From contig VWPU01009725.1 in the NCBI GenBank assembly GCA_013398955.1, positions 1 through 64,000 of the forward strand: 64,000 nt of DNA, written 5' to 3'. The stretch comes from Callaeas wilsoni (taxonomy: Eukaryota > Chordata > Aves > Passeriformes > Callaeidae). Under the pieces are notes generated by a model. The model saw only the letters and a program-made list of their open reading frames with translations, was not told the origin of the DNA and did no database searches. Both the position numbers and the translations under genes were made by a program. Positions 1 through 11,679 of this stretch are shown in pieces. Numbering within the stretch: the stretch's first letter is position 1; each line of letters begins with the position of its first letter.

Positions 1-2950
1 AGGCCAAACAAACCAAAACAGCCAAAGGCGATTGCATGGTCAGATCTGAGTATCATCATAAGTGTCCAACACAAGGCAAGAATCAGAAATATCTAGGCTA
101 AAATAGTAAATATAAGAAGTCTGAGGAAACGTAATCCACTTTCTCAGCTCCCATCCAAGAAGGTAGATTGTGGCAGGGAACTGAAAAGCCTTCCTGGAAA
201 TGTCTATCTCTGAGGAACCACAGATCTACTCTGAAGACAGAAAGCAGCATAAAAAACATGATTTCAAAATCTGTAATGCAGCTCTAGCTCAGGCACAAAA
301 ATCAATCCCATTGACTTTAGTGCATGTGGGAAAAGAAGGGCTGGAAATGGAGATCAATGACTTTGCGGTGGATCACTCAGGGTCAAGGTCTCACTCGTTA
401 ACCTCAGGTTGTCTTGCAGTGGAAAGGTTGAAAAATTATTTTGTCCCACCCAGTGTCCCTAAAGGAGATATCTTGAACCTTTTGGGTTCCTCAGGAAATC
501 CCTCTCTCCCAGAACATTTTTAATCTGTCCTGTTTTTATCCTCCTGTGTGGCCATTCAAGCAGAGGAGTTTTAATTCAGGGGTTTTCATTCATTCATTCC
601 TCTCTGCCTCGTGGCGTGAAAAATTAGAGAAAGCCACTGAAATGTCTTGTTTAGTCCTTTTGATAACACAAACAAGGAAATTCCACCAATTTCTCTTCTC
701 TTTGGCCAGCTGACATGAGAGTAACTACAACATAATTTCTACAGTCCTAAAATTTCAAGTGAAGTCATAAATCTCAAAGACAAACAAAATCCACCGTGCG
801 GTAATTCATTTAAGTCATTAAGCAGTCTTAATAACCACCCTCTCATCTTAAAGTTTAATTATCCAAGAGTTTGTCTGTCAGAACAAACTTCCAAGTAAAA
901 TAATAACTAGACCATCCAGTAAAAAATTGCTCAGTATTTTATAAACTGTTGAAGTTTTTAATAGTTATTGTATAAACTGTGGATGGTGAGTGACAACACA
1001 GCATGTCAGGAGGTCTGGAGAATGTTACAAAAGAGATCTATTATGGGACACTGGAAATGTTCTGAATTTCAGATTTGCAAAGAGTTTTGTGTGAATGTCT
1101 GAGCCCGAGAGAAGAAAGTCGTGTAAAAACCGGGTGGTTCATAAAGATTATCTGTGTTAGGTTTCCTGCAGAGATAAGAGAGGGAAGCATCTCCAGAAGG
1201 TGATTTTTGGCAGTTGTGGATGTTAAATTTCTGTCTGAAAATATTAGTAATGCTCTATTGATTACATGGGGAATTTTTAAAAACAGATCTGAATAAATGC
1301 TTATCTTTGACATATGCAAGTCTTTGGGTTTGAGAACAAAATTGCTGATGTGTGTCTGTAATTTATGACATTTGGAGAACTCTGAGGCTCAGTATCTCAC
1401 TCTGACAAACTGTTGCATTTATTTCTGTTCAGCATAATCTTATTTTTTAATTCTTGAAGAAGAGAATGCAGATAGTCTTGCAGATAGTTCATTTCTTCTG
1501 ATAACATTTTTATCTACAGTACCACATGCAGTGGTAAAACACTTCAGCCTATTTTTATTTGCTGTGAGTGGAAGAAAGATCAGGAGAATGATTGAAGAAC
1601 TGGAGGTGCTCAACTGTCGCTGGATAAAGGACATTCAAAAGGCACAAACAGAAAACAGATATTCTGGCACTCCAAAAAATTGCAGATTTCTTTTCCGGAA
1701 GGCATTTCGGAATGCCAAAAATAGTAAAAATGCTTTGAAATACACTGAATTCTAGGAAAAGGTGATCCAGTTCATTTTATGGAATTATTCAAATCAAAGC
1801 AGGTATTTTCATGAAACAAGTGAAGCTTTGCTGACCCGTACAACACTCAGACCTCTCACTGCTATTCCTGCAAATGTGGGTGCAAAAGCTGAACTTTATT
1901 AAGCATCCAGTAGAAATCCAAGGGGGTTTCTTGTGGAATAGCATCACCTGAAAAATAGCTATAAGCAGATTAGGTGTAAAAAAGAAAATTAAAGAAATTA
2001 TCATTAAGTAGAGGGATATAAAAGCAGGAGAATAGCAGATTTAAGGTTAAATATGTGACTTTTCTATTAAAGGTGAGGTGACATCAGCTTTGTTGGTTTT
2101 CAGTGGGAGATGAATTTGTGGTTGGGCCAGACAACTTTGAATTGCAGCCATGGAGGAAGAAATATATTGCACATGTGATGAAGTAACCTGGAAATCTCCT
2201 GCAGTGGCTTCCTTTCTTTTGAATAATTTCTTGTATGCAATTCATTTCAGCACAGAAATGCATTAACTTCTTGTGTCATTACAGTATTGCATGGATTCCT
2301 GAGCAATACATTGAAAGAGTGTTAAAAAAAGGAAGTAAATATATTTTATAACTGTAACATAAATATGTATAGTGTCCAATTATGTGCACAATGCTCAGAA
2401 ACAGAATGGAATTAATATTTAATTTTTAGAACTTGCTATCTATTATTTAACATTTCCACACTGGAGATTTTTAAGGGCCAACTTACAATAGAAATTAAAA
2501 AATACCAAATACCTCTGAGTCACTGTCTGCCCAAACTAATATCTCCGGAGTGACTCATTCTGATGTACTTAGCCCATAAAATATCAGCATTCAAACTCTA
2601 CCTGAAAATACATTTACACCCCTTGGAATCAAAGTTTTGTCTTTAAACTCACCATGAACTATAACACTTGTCTCGTAAAAGCCCGTCAGTTGACCGTTAC
2701 AGAGTCTTTCACAAGAGAAGATGGAAGACTTCTTGTAAAATTTATTTCCCCATTAATTATAGGGATTTGTCTTTTCCTGAATGAATCATTTCAACCTCAC
2801 GGAGCCAGGTTCCCATAACATTTTTCAAGGCAGTTGAGGGAAGCAGACAGCAAAGCACTCAGAAAGCAAAATCTGTTTCTCAGCTCTGCTTTTGCGTTTC
2901 CAACGAGTTGTTTTCCTCCTTCTTACTTTGCAACACCCAGAGCAGAGTTC
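1..2950. other. Unique AT-rich non-coding sequence
   Basis: No gene, RNA or recognisable transposon is visible. Open frames are at most 107 codons, have no domain signature, and are scattered on both strands as expected for neutral AT-rich DNA. The only internal structure noted is the block at about 1092-1204, which has a second, roughly 94% identical copy at 4634-4748. Confidence 0.6.
1092..1204 (+). repeat. Dispersed ~107-bp duplicated block, copy 1
   Basis: About 107 bp here align without gaps to 4641-4748, with about 6 substitutions. Shared landmarks are GAGCCCGAGAGAAGAAAGTC near the left end and CATCTCCAGAAGGTGAT at the right end. Both copies read in the same direction. This copy sits in otherwise unique sequence with no evident target-site duplication. 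It could be a fragment of an unrecognised low-copy transposon or a small segmental duplication. Confidence 0.8.
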
Positions 2951-3340
2951 CACAGGATCCCAGCATGGTTTGGGTTGGAAGGGACCTTAAATCATTTCAT
3001 TCCACCCCCTGCCCTGAGCAGGGACACCTTCCACTATCCCAGATTGCTCCAAGCCCCGTCCAGCCTGGCTTGGGACACTTCCAGGGATCCAGGGGCAGCT
3101 TCCCTGGGCATCCTGTGCCAGGGCCTCCTCCCCACTCACAGGGAACAATTCCTTCCCAATATCCCATCTAACCGTGTCCTCTTTCAGTGTGAAGCCATAC
3201 CCCCTGTGTCCTGTCCCTCCATCCTTGGTCCCCAGTCCCTCTCCAGCTCTCCTGGAGCCCCTTTAGGCCCTGGAAGGGGCTCTGAGCTCTCCCTGGATCT
3301 TCTTCTCTCCAGGTGAACACCCCCAGCTCTCCCAGCCTGT
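2951..3340 (-). mobile_element. CR1 LINE 3'-end fragment (antisense)
   Basis: Read on the minus strand this is the 3' portion of a CR1 non-LTR retrotransposon. The plus strand shows GGTTTGGGTTGGAAGGGACC at the 3' terminus, then the AGGGACACCTTCCACTATCCC block, the CTTCCAGGGATCCAGGGGCAG block, and the CCTTCTC/CAGCTCTCCCAGCC block furthest from the tail. It is 5'-truncated, as nearly all CR1 copies are. The terminal short tandem tail (TGATTCTGTG type) is degraded. Open frames of up to 160 codons crossing it are antisense CR1 and not genes. Confidence 0.93.
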
Positions 3341-4608
3341 TTATTAACTTCTGTCTTATTTTGGTCCTTATTTCTGTACCCTTACAAAAAGTAACTACCC
3401 TACAGCTGCCAGCTGGGATTCCATTTGAAATTCCTCACCAGCTGCTCCTTCCTCTTTATATTTGTCCCTGCTTGTTTGGCAGCTGGAGGGAAGCGTGGAA
3501 GCAGCATCTCATCTCCAAATTCGGGTGATAAACCCTTCTCCAGCCTCACCATTCTTCTCCTTTCCCTTTGTAGTCAGCGAGGGAGAAATGGGACAACACG
3601 GTCACTGATTCTATGAGAGACATCCAGCTCTCTGGAACACGTTATTATTTATAACGAGTTGACCTCTGCTGGCTGCAAAGGCAGAGCAGGGTGACTATTT
3701 CAGTAAACACCCTCACTGAAGATGTTATAAATAGTCAGGCACCTCTCAGTTTGTCCAGTTCACTGCTCCAGCTCCTAAATCTCTTCCAAATTATTGCAGT
3801 ATTCTTTTTTTCCCAGCCATTAATCTGTCTTGTCTGCAGAGCAGAGAAGGAACAGACTTATTTTATGCTTTGTTGTGAAACAAACAAAATATAAATAAAG
3901 CCCTGGAGTAGCAGCTGGAGTTAATCCAGAACGACACACTCAGCTTAAAACGGAATGTTTAAAAGGCAGCATTTAACCCCTTTTTCATTAACAATATGTT
4001 TCTAAATAAATAAAGGCTTTAAAACCAAAGAGAATTGTTTTGCTCTCAAAATGCCAAAGTTAATATTTGATTTTTAATCAGTATTTCACACCTCCTTCAT
4101 TTGTTTTAGACAGTTAGGAAAACTGTCTGAGTGTCACCCCTCTTCCAAATATATTTTCCAGTCATTTTACTTGCTGCCAAATAAAATCCTGTCCATTTCT
4201 AACTGTATAAGACAGAAGAGAATGTCTGCAGCCCATCAGCCTGACAGAGACAATAATCAGTAACAAGGAAGAGCCCGAAAATCTTTCTTAGAATCTTTAG
4301 TAAATCTGAAAAATCCTCTCTCCATTTTGTGCCAACAAATTAGTAGTAGGTTGAGGTTCAGTCTGTGTTGCTTTCCTTCTTCATTGGCCAAATATCCTCA
4401 TTTATTTTCTGGGAATAATGAATTGGTCAGCTGCTACACGAGTTCATCCTTCTCTGCATTGCCCAATCAGTTTACAAATTACAGAAAACAGCTGAACCTA
4501 AATTGTTCATTAGAGAATCAAAGCCATGTGACAGACATGGCAGTGCTGGTGCAGATTCTGATTTTTGGGAGAATAAAAAATGGAGGTACTCTAAATAAAC
4601 CTGATTGG

Positions 4609-4773
4609 GTGATGAGGATGAGTTGGATGATTNATGAATGCCTGAGCCCGAGAGAAGAAAGTCGCGTAAAAACCAGGTGGTTCATAAAAATTATCTGTGT
4701 TAGGTTTTCTGCATAGATAAGAGAGGGAAGCATCTCCAGAAGGTGATGCGGTGATGAGGATGAGTTGGATGAT
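4609..4773 (+). repeat. Block copy 2 flanked by 24-bp direct repeats, with N at the junction
   Basis: A 24-bp sequence beginning GTGATGAGGATGAGTTGG occurs at about 4609-4632 and again at about 4750-4773. Between them lie a single N (4633) and about 116 bp, most of which is the second copy of the 1092-1204 block. Direct repeats flanking an insert resemble a target-site duplication. The N exactly at the left junction also fits two contig ends joined without resolving an overlap, in which case the duplication is an assembly artefact. Confidence 0.75.
4633..4633. other. Ambiguous base (minimal assembly gap)
   Basis: A single N lies directly after the first copy of a 24-bp direct repeat whose second copy begins about 117 bp downstream. 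Confidence 0.95.
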
Positions 4774-7132
4774 TGACAAGACTGATAGTGGCAAATATAA
4801 ATACTCAGTGTTGTTCTCAATCAGAAGCTGCAGACTGCAGAGGCAAAAGTAAGCAGTGCTTTAAGAAAATGAGGTTTTGATGCAACCTTTCGGGGCATAT
4901 CTTCACAAAGAAAATAGCAGAAGCATTCTAAATGCGTCTACAGTCGCTGCTCCCTATTTAATCACCTATTTAATTATCCAAAATCTGTGCAGTGAAATCC
5001 TCACCTCCTGATTTTAGAGGGTGCACAAAGGCAAAAGAAAAGAGTGTTCGCTATGAAAGCTGTGTCATGTAGATGTACACCAGCAGTTCCAGGGACTACA
5101 ATCAATGCACTAAAAGTAGTTACAAGCTGAGAGACACAAAATGCTGGCAATTGCAGCAGGCCCTGTTTGACATTTTTCTCCAGAACAAATTTTCTGCAGA
5201 CCTTTCTGGCTAAAAGGATGAAGAAACTGGAAAACAGAACAGAGCTCAAGACTTGGAAGGAAGTGAAGAACGGAAACGCACTCTGCATTTCGGAATACTC
5301 ATGAATAATTTATATATAAAATAACGTGAGAATACATGTATTTGGAAACGTAGTAGTGAGGTAGATGTCGTGGACTGATGCGTTTTCCCATCATTTCTTC
5401 TTCCCACACCCAATTTTCACAGCTCAATTGGGGTGCCCATGACCCCTCTGTCAGCAGTGGTTGTCAGGCATCACTTTTGGAGGTTTTCCTAGCCCCAGCT
5501 CTTTTATCAGGTTGGGTTCTCTGAGTGCTCCTTAACCTGTTTCAACCAAGAAAAGGTGATTCAGGAAAGACCAGAATTTTGCTCAAGTGGATCAGGGAAC
5601 AGGCAGAATTCCAGTGGAAGACTTGAGGGAAGAGCAGGGTCACACAGGGGCACTCTGCTGTCAGGGTGGCTGTTTGGGAAGTCCAAATATTTGGTTCATA
5701 ATTAGAGAAACTGGTTCAGGTTACCCTGCCCTTTGATTTAAGTACAAGAAAACAGGGCACAACTGGAGATTTATAGGTCTTAAACACCAGAATCAGAGTG
5801 CTCGAACAGGACAGACCTGCAACATTTACACAGGGGAAAAAAAAACCAAAAAACTCCAGTGGGAAAACAATAAAAGCTCTAATATTCCCTTAGAACTATG
5901 CCTTCTGCACAAGGATCAGCATCCTTTTGAATTAATGGAGAATGACAAGGTATTATTGTTCTGAGAAATCATAATAATGTCCCATTCTCATTGTCTAGAT
6001 CTCTGGGATTATAAAGTTCAGGACTACTAAATGTTCTTCACTAACAAAATTTAAAAAGTTCATTTAGTCATTTAATAGTTCCAGGAATGTGTCTCTTAAA
6101 AGTCTTAAAGTTGTCAGAAGATTGGTCATTTACTTTCCCAAACACATGCTTATCCATTGGTTACACAGCCCACGGGATTCCAAGAAGATCTGGAATATTT
6201 TAAAAGTTACTTTAGAAAAAAACCCAAAAAACAAATGAAAAGAAAATAACCCCCACCACTTTTGCAAGTTGATCTCAATTCCAATCTTCTTAGAATCAGT
6301 TTATTGTCTTTTCTTTTTAACTGCTACACTGCCATGTGCCTTTTTGGCCACATTTCCCTTATTCTTTCCTTCATGCAGAGAATACCAGTGAACACAAGGA
6401 TGCTTTGGTGGCTCTTTTAACATTCCTTGTCTGACTGAAGTTCTCATGAATTTTAAAGGGATCTTTGTTCATAGGCAGTGCCCTCGTCAGGCAGTCAGAA
6501 GGGTCCTTATCCCTAAAGTCCAAGTGGATCCAAACTATTCCGTGTGCGGCTTTGTGGTTAATGAGACGTGAGCAGGAAGGATTTGCGGAATGGGAATGAG
6601 ATGAGTGGAATCTCTGCTGTTAAAGCTGTGCTTAGGTGGTCCTTTGATGCAGCTTAAAAGCCCAGTCTTCGTATAAAAGACTGCTTCTCTTCACCACTGC
6701 AGTTCTTACTGCCCTTGGAGACAGTTTATATTCCAGTGGGGGTTTGAAAAGGAACGTTGTCGTATTCCAGGGTGGATGGATGGTCTAAGTGCAAGCAGCA
6801 GCTCTTCCTTTAATGCTACTTCTGTTGGGAAAATATGAACTCTTGCCCCTTGTTTAGACTAAGCTTTGGCCAAAATTATCTTCTGAGTGGTTGAGTGCTT
6901 CCAGTTTCCCATTTCACATCTTCATCTTTAAAGCTTGCAGTGACCAAAGGAGTTCAGCCTAAAGACATTTCCCAAGACTTTGGCCACGTTCTTCTAACAG
7001 CAAAGAAAGCTTTGTGGAGATTTTAGGGTGCTGGGTGTCCCAGCCTTCTGTTTCATCCAGAGGTTTCCCCTTCCGCAGCCTGATCCTTTCCCACCAGGGC
7101 AAAGTCAAATCCACAAGTAACATTGGTGTTGC

Positions 7133-7577
7133 TGATGCCTTAGGATTCTAGCATTTATATTTTTATGTTTGTAATCCTGCGATTCTTTAGTGTGTAACTC
7201 TGAGCTCCATACAGAGTGTTACCTACTGCTTTCCCATTTTGTCAGACACAACAATTACTCTCCAGGCCTGAGAATCAAGGACACCTCACTGTCCCAGGCC
7301 CCGAGAAATGGAAACAAAAGTGCGTTGGGGGGGAGCAAACTGGGAGAATGGGACTGCACTGCCTGAAGCTGGACTTGGACAATTAACCTCTGATATGCAA
7401 ATGGACAGAACTTCTATCTGTCCCAAAAACGTGTGGCTGTGTCCATCCTGGGTGCAGTCTCTGTGAGACTCTTGCACTGCCCAAGGTGCACCCTGAGAAG
7501 GCCTTTCCATAAATCCCTGCCCTTTATCCTTTCACTCTGCCCAGCCTCTGCTCCAGGGCAGCCTCTACAAGGCATCA
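7133..7577 (+). mobile_element. 445-bp TG...CA element, copy A (probable solo LTR)
   Basis: This is one of three near-identical copies in the window, in the opposite orientation to 11233-11679 and 56374-56820. It starts TGATGCCTTAGG and ends AAGGCATCA, giving a roughly 9-bp perfect terminal inverted repeat with TG...CA ends. The flanking 4-mers are TTGC and TTAC, a 4-bp target-site duplication with one mismatch. In this orientation it contains the octamer ATGCAAAT at 7395-7402 and a TATA-like CCATAAATCC about 110 bp further on, the order expected of U3 followed by R-U5. TG...CA ends with 4-bp duplications fit a gamma/ERV1-type solo LTR. A non-autonomous DNA transposon remains possible. Confidence 0.8.
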
Positions 7578-7660
7578 TTACTCTTCACCCATTTCCAATT
7601 ATACCCCAAAAGAGCCAACCTGAGGGAAGCAGAGCTTTGTCCTCAGGCTGGAGAGTCCGT

Positions 7661-7819
7661 ACAGGCTGTCCAGGGATTTCAGGGAGTCTCTCTCCCTGCA
7701 GACATTCCAAACCCCCCTGGATGCATTCCTGTGTCAACTGCTCTGGGTGGTCCTGCCTTGGCAGGGGATTGGACTGCGTGATCTCGAGAGGTCCATTCCA
7801 ACACTAAGGATTTTGTGAT
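7661..7819 (+). mobile_element. CR1-type LINE 3' fragment (sense)
   Basis: The 3' part of a CR1 subfamily on the plus strand. It contains the CTCCCTGCAGACATTCCAAA block, the GGATGCATTCCTGTGTCAAC block, the TTGGCAGGGGATTGGACTG block, and the terminal GAGAGGTCCATTCCAACAC motif, ending in a degenerate GGATTTTGTGAT tail. It is 5'-truncated. The subfamily differs from the commoner one with the TTCCAACCCAAACC tail. Confidence 0.8.
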
Positions 7820-10800
7820 CAGGAGGAAAGTAGAAATTTGAATGCTAAAGATGTTTGATCTATTGAGTAAAGAGCAGTGAAGTGTCCTCATCCTGTTCCT
7901 TTGCTACCACATGCTCCCACAATTCCTTCCTGTGGCCCTACAGGGACATTCCCAGCCCTCCACGGTTCTGGCGTTTCTGTAGCTGGTGTAACCCATCCCC
8001 TCCACATTTCAGCTCCTATCAGGACTGCACAATTTGTAGCATTTGTAGCAAGCTGGATGAAAATCATTATAAAATATCTCGTGTGTCTGTGGTGTGATGG
8101 GAGCAGAGGGCAGAGAGCAGAACATCGACACCACAAGTGGAAGGGAATTCACACACATCCAGAGGTGCCGTTTGTTATTTAAAACAGAATGATGGAGTGG
8201 GTGAAGAATTGCAGGAGAAGAACTNTGTTTGTTATTTAAAGTATAGAGGGACAGAATGATGGAGTGAGTGAAGAATTGCAGGAGAAGAACTCAGGAGAGA
8301 GGATTTCTAGCTGATAGTCCAGAGGATGGACTTCTACAAATCATCTCACCCCTACACTCTGTTGTAAACATCCTGATAAAATGAGTTTTTAAGGGTACAA
8401 CATTCTCGTCATTGTCCTCTTGCAAGTCTTTCCAGGCTCAGCATCTTTTGTAGGTGAGCAAGCAAAATTGAATTAACCTTGTTTTTCTCAACTTTCATCC
8501 TTGCAAAGCTACTTCAATTGCCAGCAGTTACAAACAAGCAATAAAATGGTTACGCCTGGAATCAATATTCAACACAAAGAGCGTGAAAAGAATATTAAAA
8601 AAAAAATCTGTAAAGAATCACTGATTGTCTAGATTTACTGGAGCTGCTTGTGCACTTCAAGAGAGAGAAAGAGGATCTGTGTTACAGCAGATCTGTCATT
8701 GACCCTCTCTTTACTACAAGCAGTTGCATTTAATTAAGTTTTAATGCTGCAATCATCTTTACTCAGCCAGGAGGATGATGTGTTACTCCATGCTCTCACA
8801 TTATCCGTGGAGTTATTTAAAAGCAGCACGCTGCCCTTATGTACCACCATTCCCACACCTCTCATTTTTCTCCTGCTCCAGCACAAGGAAGAAGTAAAAA
8901 GCGGGAAGAGAAAACTGAATCATGTCTTGGAGGGAAGATTTTGTGTGTAGGAGGCACCTCCTGCCCGCCTGAACTACACCTCAGCTCGTTAGTGTAATAT
9001 TGATTTACCTTTTCTCCATTTCTACTTAATATATTCAAGAGTCCGGGATTAAAAAAGCAGACCAAGGCAGATGAGTCACATTTTGAGAGATCTATGTCTC
9101 TGCAATGACTGGGAAAACTGCATGAGGTCATTTGCTCTAAGCCATAGACATCTCAACCATAGACATCTGAATTTGGGAGAAATTAAGTCTACAGGACAGA
9201 ATGCTGTTGTTGAGGGTCCCTCTGAAACTGGGAAACTCCCTCTGAAAACCTCTGACCCCCTTCCTGGGCCAAGGGCAGCTCAGTGTAGAGGAGATACATT
9301 TCTGATGCATTAAATAAATAAGTTGAGGCACATAATTTGTATCTCACGTGTCTTTATTTCATTAGAAACACACATTATTGCTGTTTTTGCCATCTCAGAA
9401 TCCTGTTTTGGGAGAAATCTGAAGTCTGTTCAACTCTTCTGGTTTCCTGAGCATCCTGCACGCCTGACCTGAGTCAGATGTGCTCAGAAATTCTGCTTGT
9501 GTTCATCCAGCAAATGACACTCTAAAATAGATCTGATTTTTGGTAATAATGGAAAACACTTGCCAGTTTAGAAATGGAAAGGGTATCATTGTGTCCCATG
9601 TGCTAGAAGAGGGAATCAAAGGCACAACACACGACCCAGGCTGTTGGCTGTTGGGCTGCACAGATTCGTGCAGTTAAATACAGGAGTAACCAGCAGCAGG
9701 ATCAGGATTTTGCCTACAACGAGGTGCAGAAACTCCTTCACATTCTTGGCAATGTAGATAAATATGAATACAATATCCTCAAGATTCGGTTGCACAGAAA
9801 TGGGATAAACTTTGATGGTCCCTCTAGAAGATGGCAATTCGTACAACATTTATGGTAAAATACTTGACACACTCAGCATCATTTTGTTGGTTTCCTGAGG
9901 GCAAAATACCAGAAAGAATGATTGAAAGGGAAATGTCCGTGACTTTAAAATTCACATAAAGGAATAAGCAGTTAAGAGCAAGGTGCAAAATGGCACCAAA
10001 AAAAAGAGAGTAGACAGAATCGTCCATTAATTGTGGTTGCATTTATTAAACCTCATTTGGTGAGATATAATTTAAAGATACAGGGAAAAGATTCATTTGA
10101 CCAAACAGGGAAGTGTGCAGAGCTTCACAGGATATTGATGTGACAGCTCCTGTGGGATTATTACTCGGATTGTCTCTGTGAGCAGAGAGCAAAAGGAGCT
10201 TGGAAAGCAGAGTTCATCTCATAGAAATGTAGATGGCAAATGTGGATTAGGTGATTTGCACCTTTGTGATAAGTCTGTAAGAGGAACTCTGTGTGACAAG
10301 TTCAGCCGCAAATGTCATCACTGAAGATTTCTGGAGTCAATTACGTTTAGTCCCAGCTTTTTGCAATTTTTCCAAAGCCAAATAGCAAAAATATCTGAGA
10401 ACTAGAAGAGCTACACCGAAATGCGTAAGTGGAATCAGGTCCCAGTTCTTCAAATTTAAACTTAAATCCACTTTAATAATTAAGCACAGAAATTAAATCT
10501 CCTTTTGAAGCCTATCCCCCTGCCCTTATTTCACTGTGATGGGTGTCCTTGATCAATAATCTTGGATTATTGATACTCTGGGTGAATAACCAAATGTGAG
10601 GAGCTCTGTGTGGAGCATTGGTTTGGCTTTAATTCTATTAAACACCACATTTAATGATCATCTGTGCAGAAGCTCTGCGAGATGTGGGAGGAATGAACAA
10701 ACAAACTCCTGGCTGCTACTCAATGAAGTGTAACTTCTGGAATCATGATGTGGCAACTTTTAAAGAGCATCTTCAAGTCCTTCTTTTCACTGAGATTCTC

Positions 10801-11232
10801 TTTCACCTTTTCTTCATCCAGCCTTCTGCCTATAGATTTCTGTGGGCTTGGCCGTGTGGGACTGGAGTGACTTTGCTCTAGCTGGGGGAGCTCTGAGTGT
10901 TTTTCCCTGTTTATAAATGAAATAAATTATTTCTCTGCTGCTCTGATCTGGTTATGGTACCTGTGCAAGCTGGAAAGCAGTTTTGGAATACATGTCCCTT
11001 TTCTCTCGACCATCACGGCCATGATGAAGAACATCTCCAGTCCTCCCCAAAGCACCCGGCAAGGGATGCTGCTGCTGGTGGCAGCTGCAAGTGCCTCTGT
11101 TCCAGGGGAAATTCAGCTTTCAGAACTGCTCATCCTTCACTGAAAGCTGTTTCCCGTGTTCTACAGAATGGATTGAGTGCAGGGCATGGAACTGGAACAT
11201 GGAATTTCTGTCAGCCATCCCACTACCTCTAG
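7820..11232. other. Unique non-coding sequence with one N-associated tandem duplication
   Basis: No gene was recognised. The duplication at 8169-8290 is the only clear structure. A polyA run occurs near 8599. Open frames do not exceed 101 codons and have no recognisable domain. Confidence 0.55.
8169..8290 (+). repeat. Imperfect tandem duplication split by an N
   Basis: The left copy (8169-8224) and right copy (8226-8290) both run from GTTTGTTATTTAAA to GAATTGCAGGAGAAGAACT. The right copy carries 10 extra bases (GTATAGAGGG), and there is one G/A substitution. The N at 8225 is exactly at the boundary. A short indel plus one substitution between adjacent copies is what two alleles of one heterozygous site would look like if both were placed in tandem, so a false duplication is likely. 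Confidence 0.85.
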
Positions 11233-11679
11233 TGATGCCTTGGAGAGGCTGCCCTGGAGCAGAGGCTGGGCAGAGTGAAAGGATAAAGGGCAGGGATTTA
11301 TGGAAAGGCCTTCCCAGGGCGCACCTTGGGCAGTGCAGGAGTCTCGCAGAGACTGCACCCAGGATGGACACAGCCACATGTTTTTGGGACAGATAGAAGT
11401 TCTGTCCATTTGCAATCAGAGGTTAATTGTCCAATTCCAGCTTCAGGCAGTGCAGTCCCATTCTCTCAGTTTGCTCCCCCCCGACTCACTTTTGTTTCCA
11501 TTTCTCAGGGCCTGAAACAGTGAGGTGTCCTTGATTCTCAGGCCTGGAGAGGAATTGTTGTGTCTGACAAAATGGGAAAAGCAGTTGCTCACACTCTGTA
11601 TGGAGCTCAGAGTTACACACTAAAGAACTGCAGGATTACAAACATACGGAAATATAAAAGCTAAAATCCTAAGGCATCA
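11233..11679 (-). mobile_element. 447-bp TG...CA element, copy B (probable solo LTR)
   Basis: Same family as 7133-7577, inverted relative to it. The ends on the plus strand are TGATGCCTTGGAG and CCTAAGGCATCA. It is flanked by a perfect 4-bp duplication, CTAG on both sides; because CTAG is palindromic the inverted repeat appears four bases longer. The octamer found in copies A and C has lost one base here (plus strand ATTTGCAATC). The strand given is that in which the presumed U3 comes first. Short open frames across it are shared between copies only because the DNA is repeated. Confidence 0.85.

Larger units (their letters stand above)
3341..7132. other. Unique non-coding sequence with one N-associated duplication
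   Basis: No gene was recognised. The only internal structure I can support is the duplicated block and flanking 24-bp repeat around 4609-4773. The stretch at about 6290-6960, read on the minus strand, has short open frames and an AATAAA-containing end (plus-strand TTTATTG near 6300). It resembles a transcript 3' end, but I could not match it to any gene. Confidence 0.5.

Noticed and set aside
2834..3316. 160-codon forward open frame
   Set aside because: It lies over an antisense CR1 3' end. The Pro/Ser/Leu-rich peptide is the complement of CR1 consensus, with the same phrases recurring at other CR1 copies.
6290..6960. Possible minus-strand processed pseudogene (AATAAA-bearing end, ~70-codon open stretch)
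   Set aside because: No poly(A) tail, no target duplication and no recognisable protein. The open stretch is within chance expectation.
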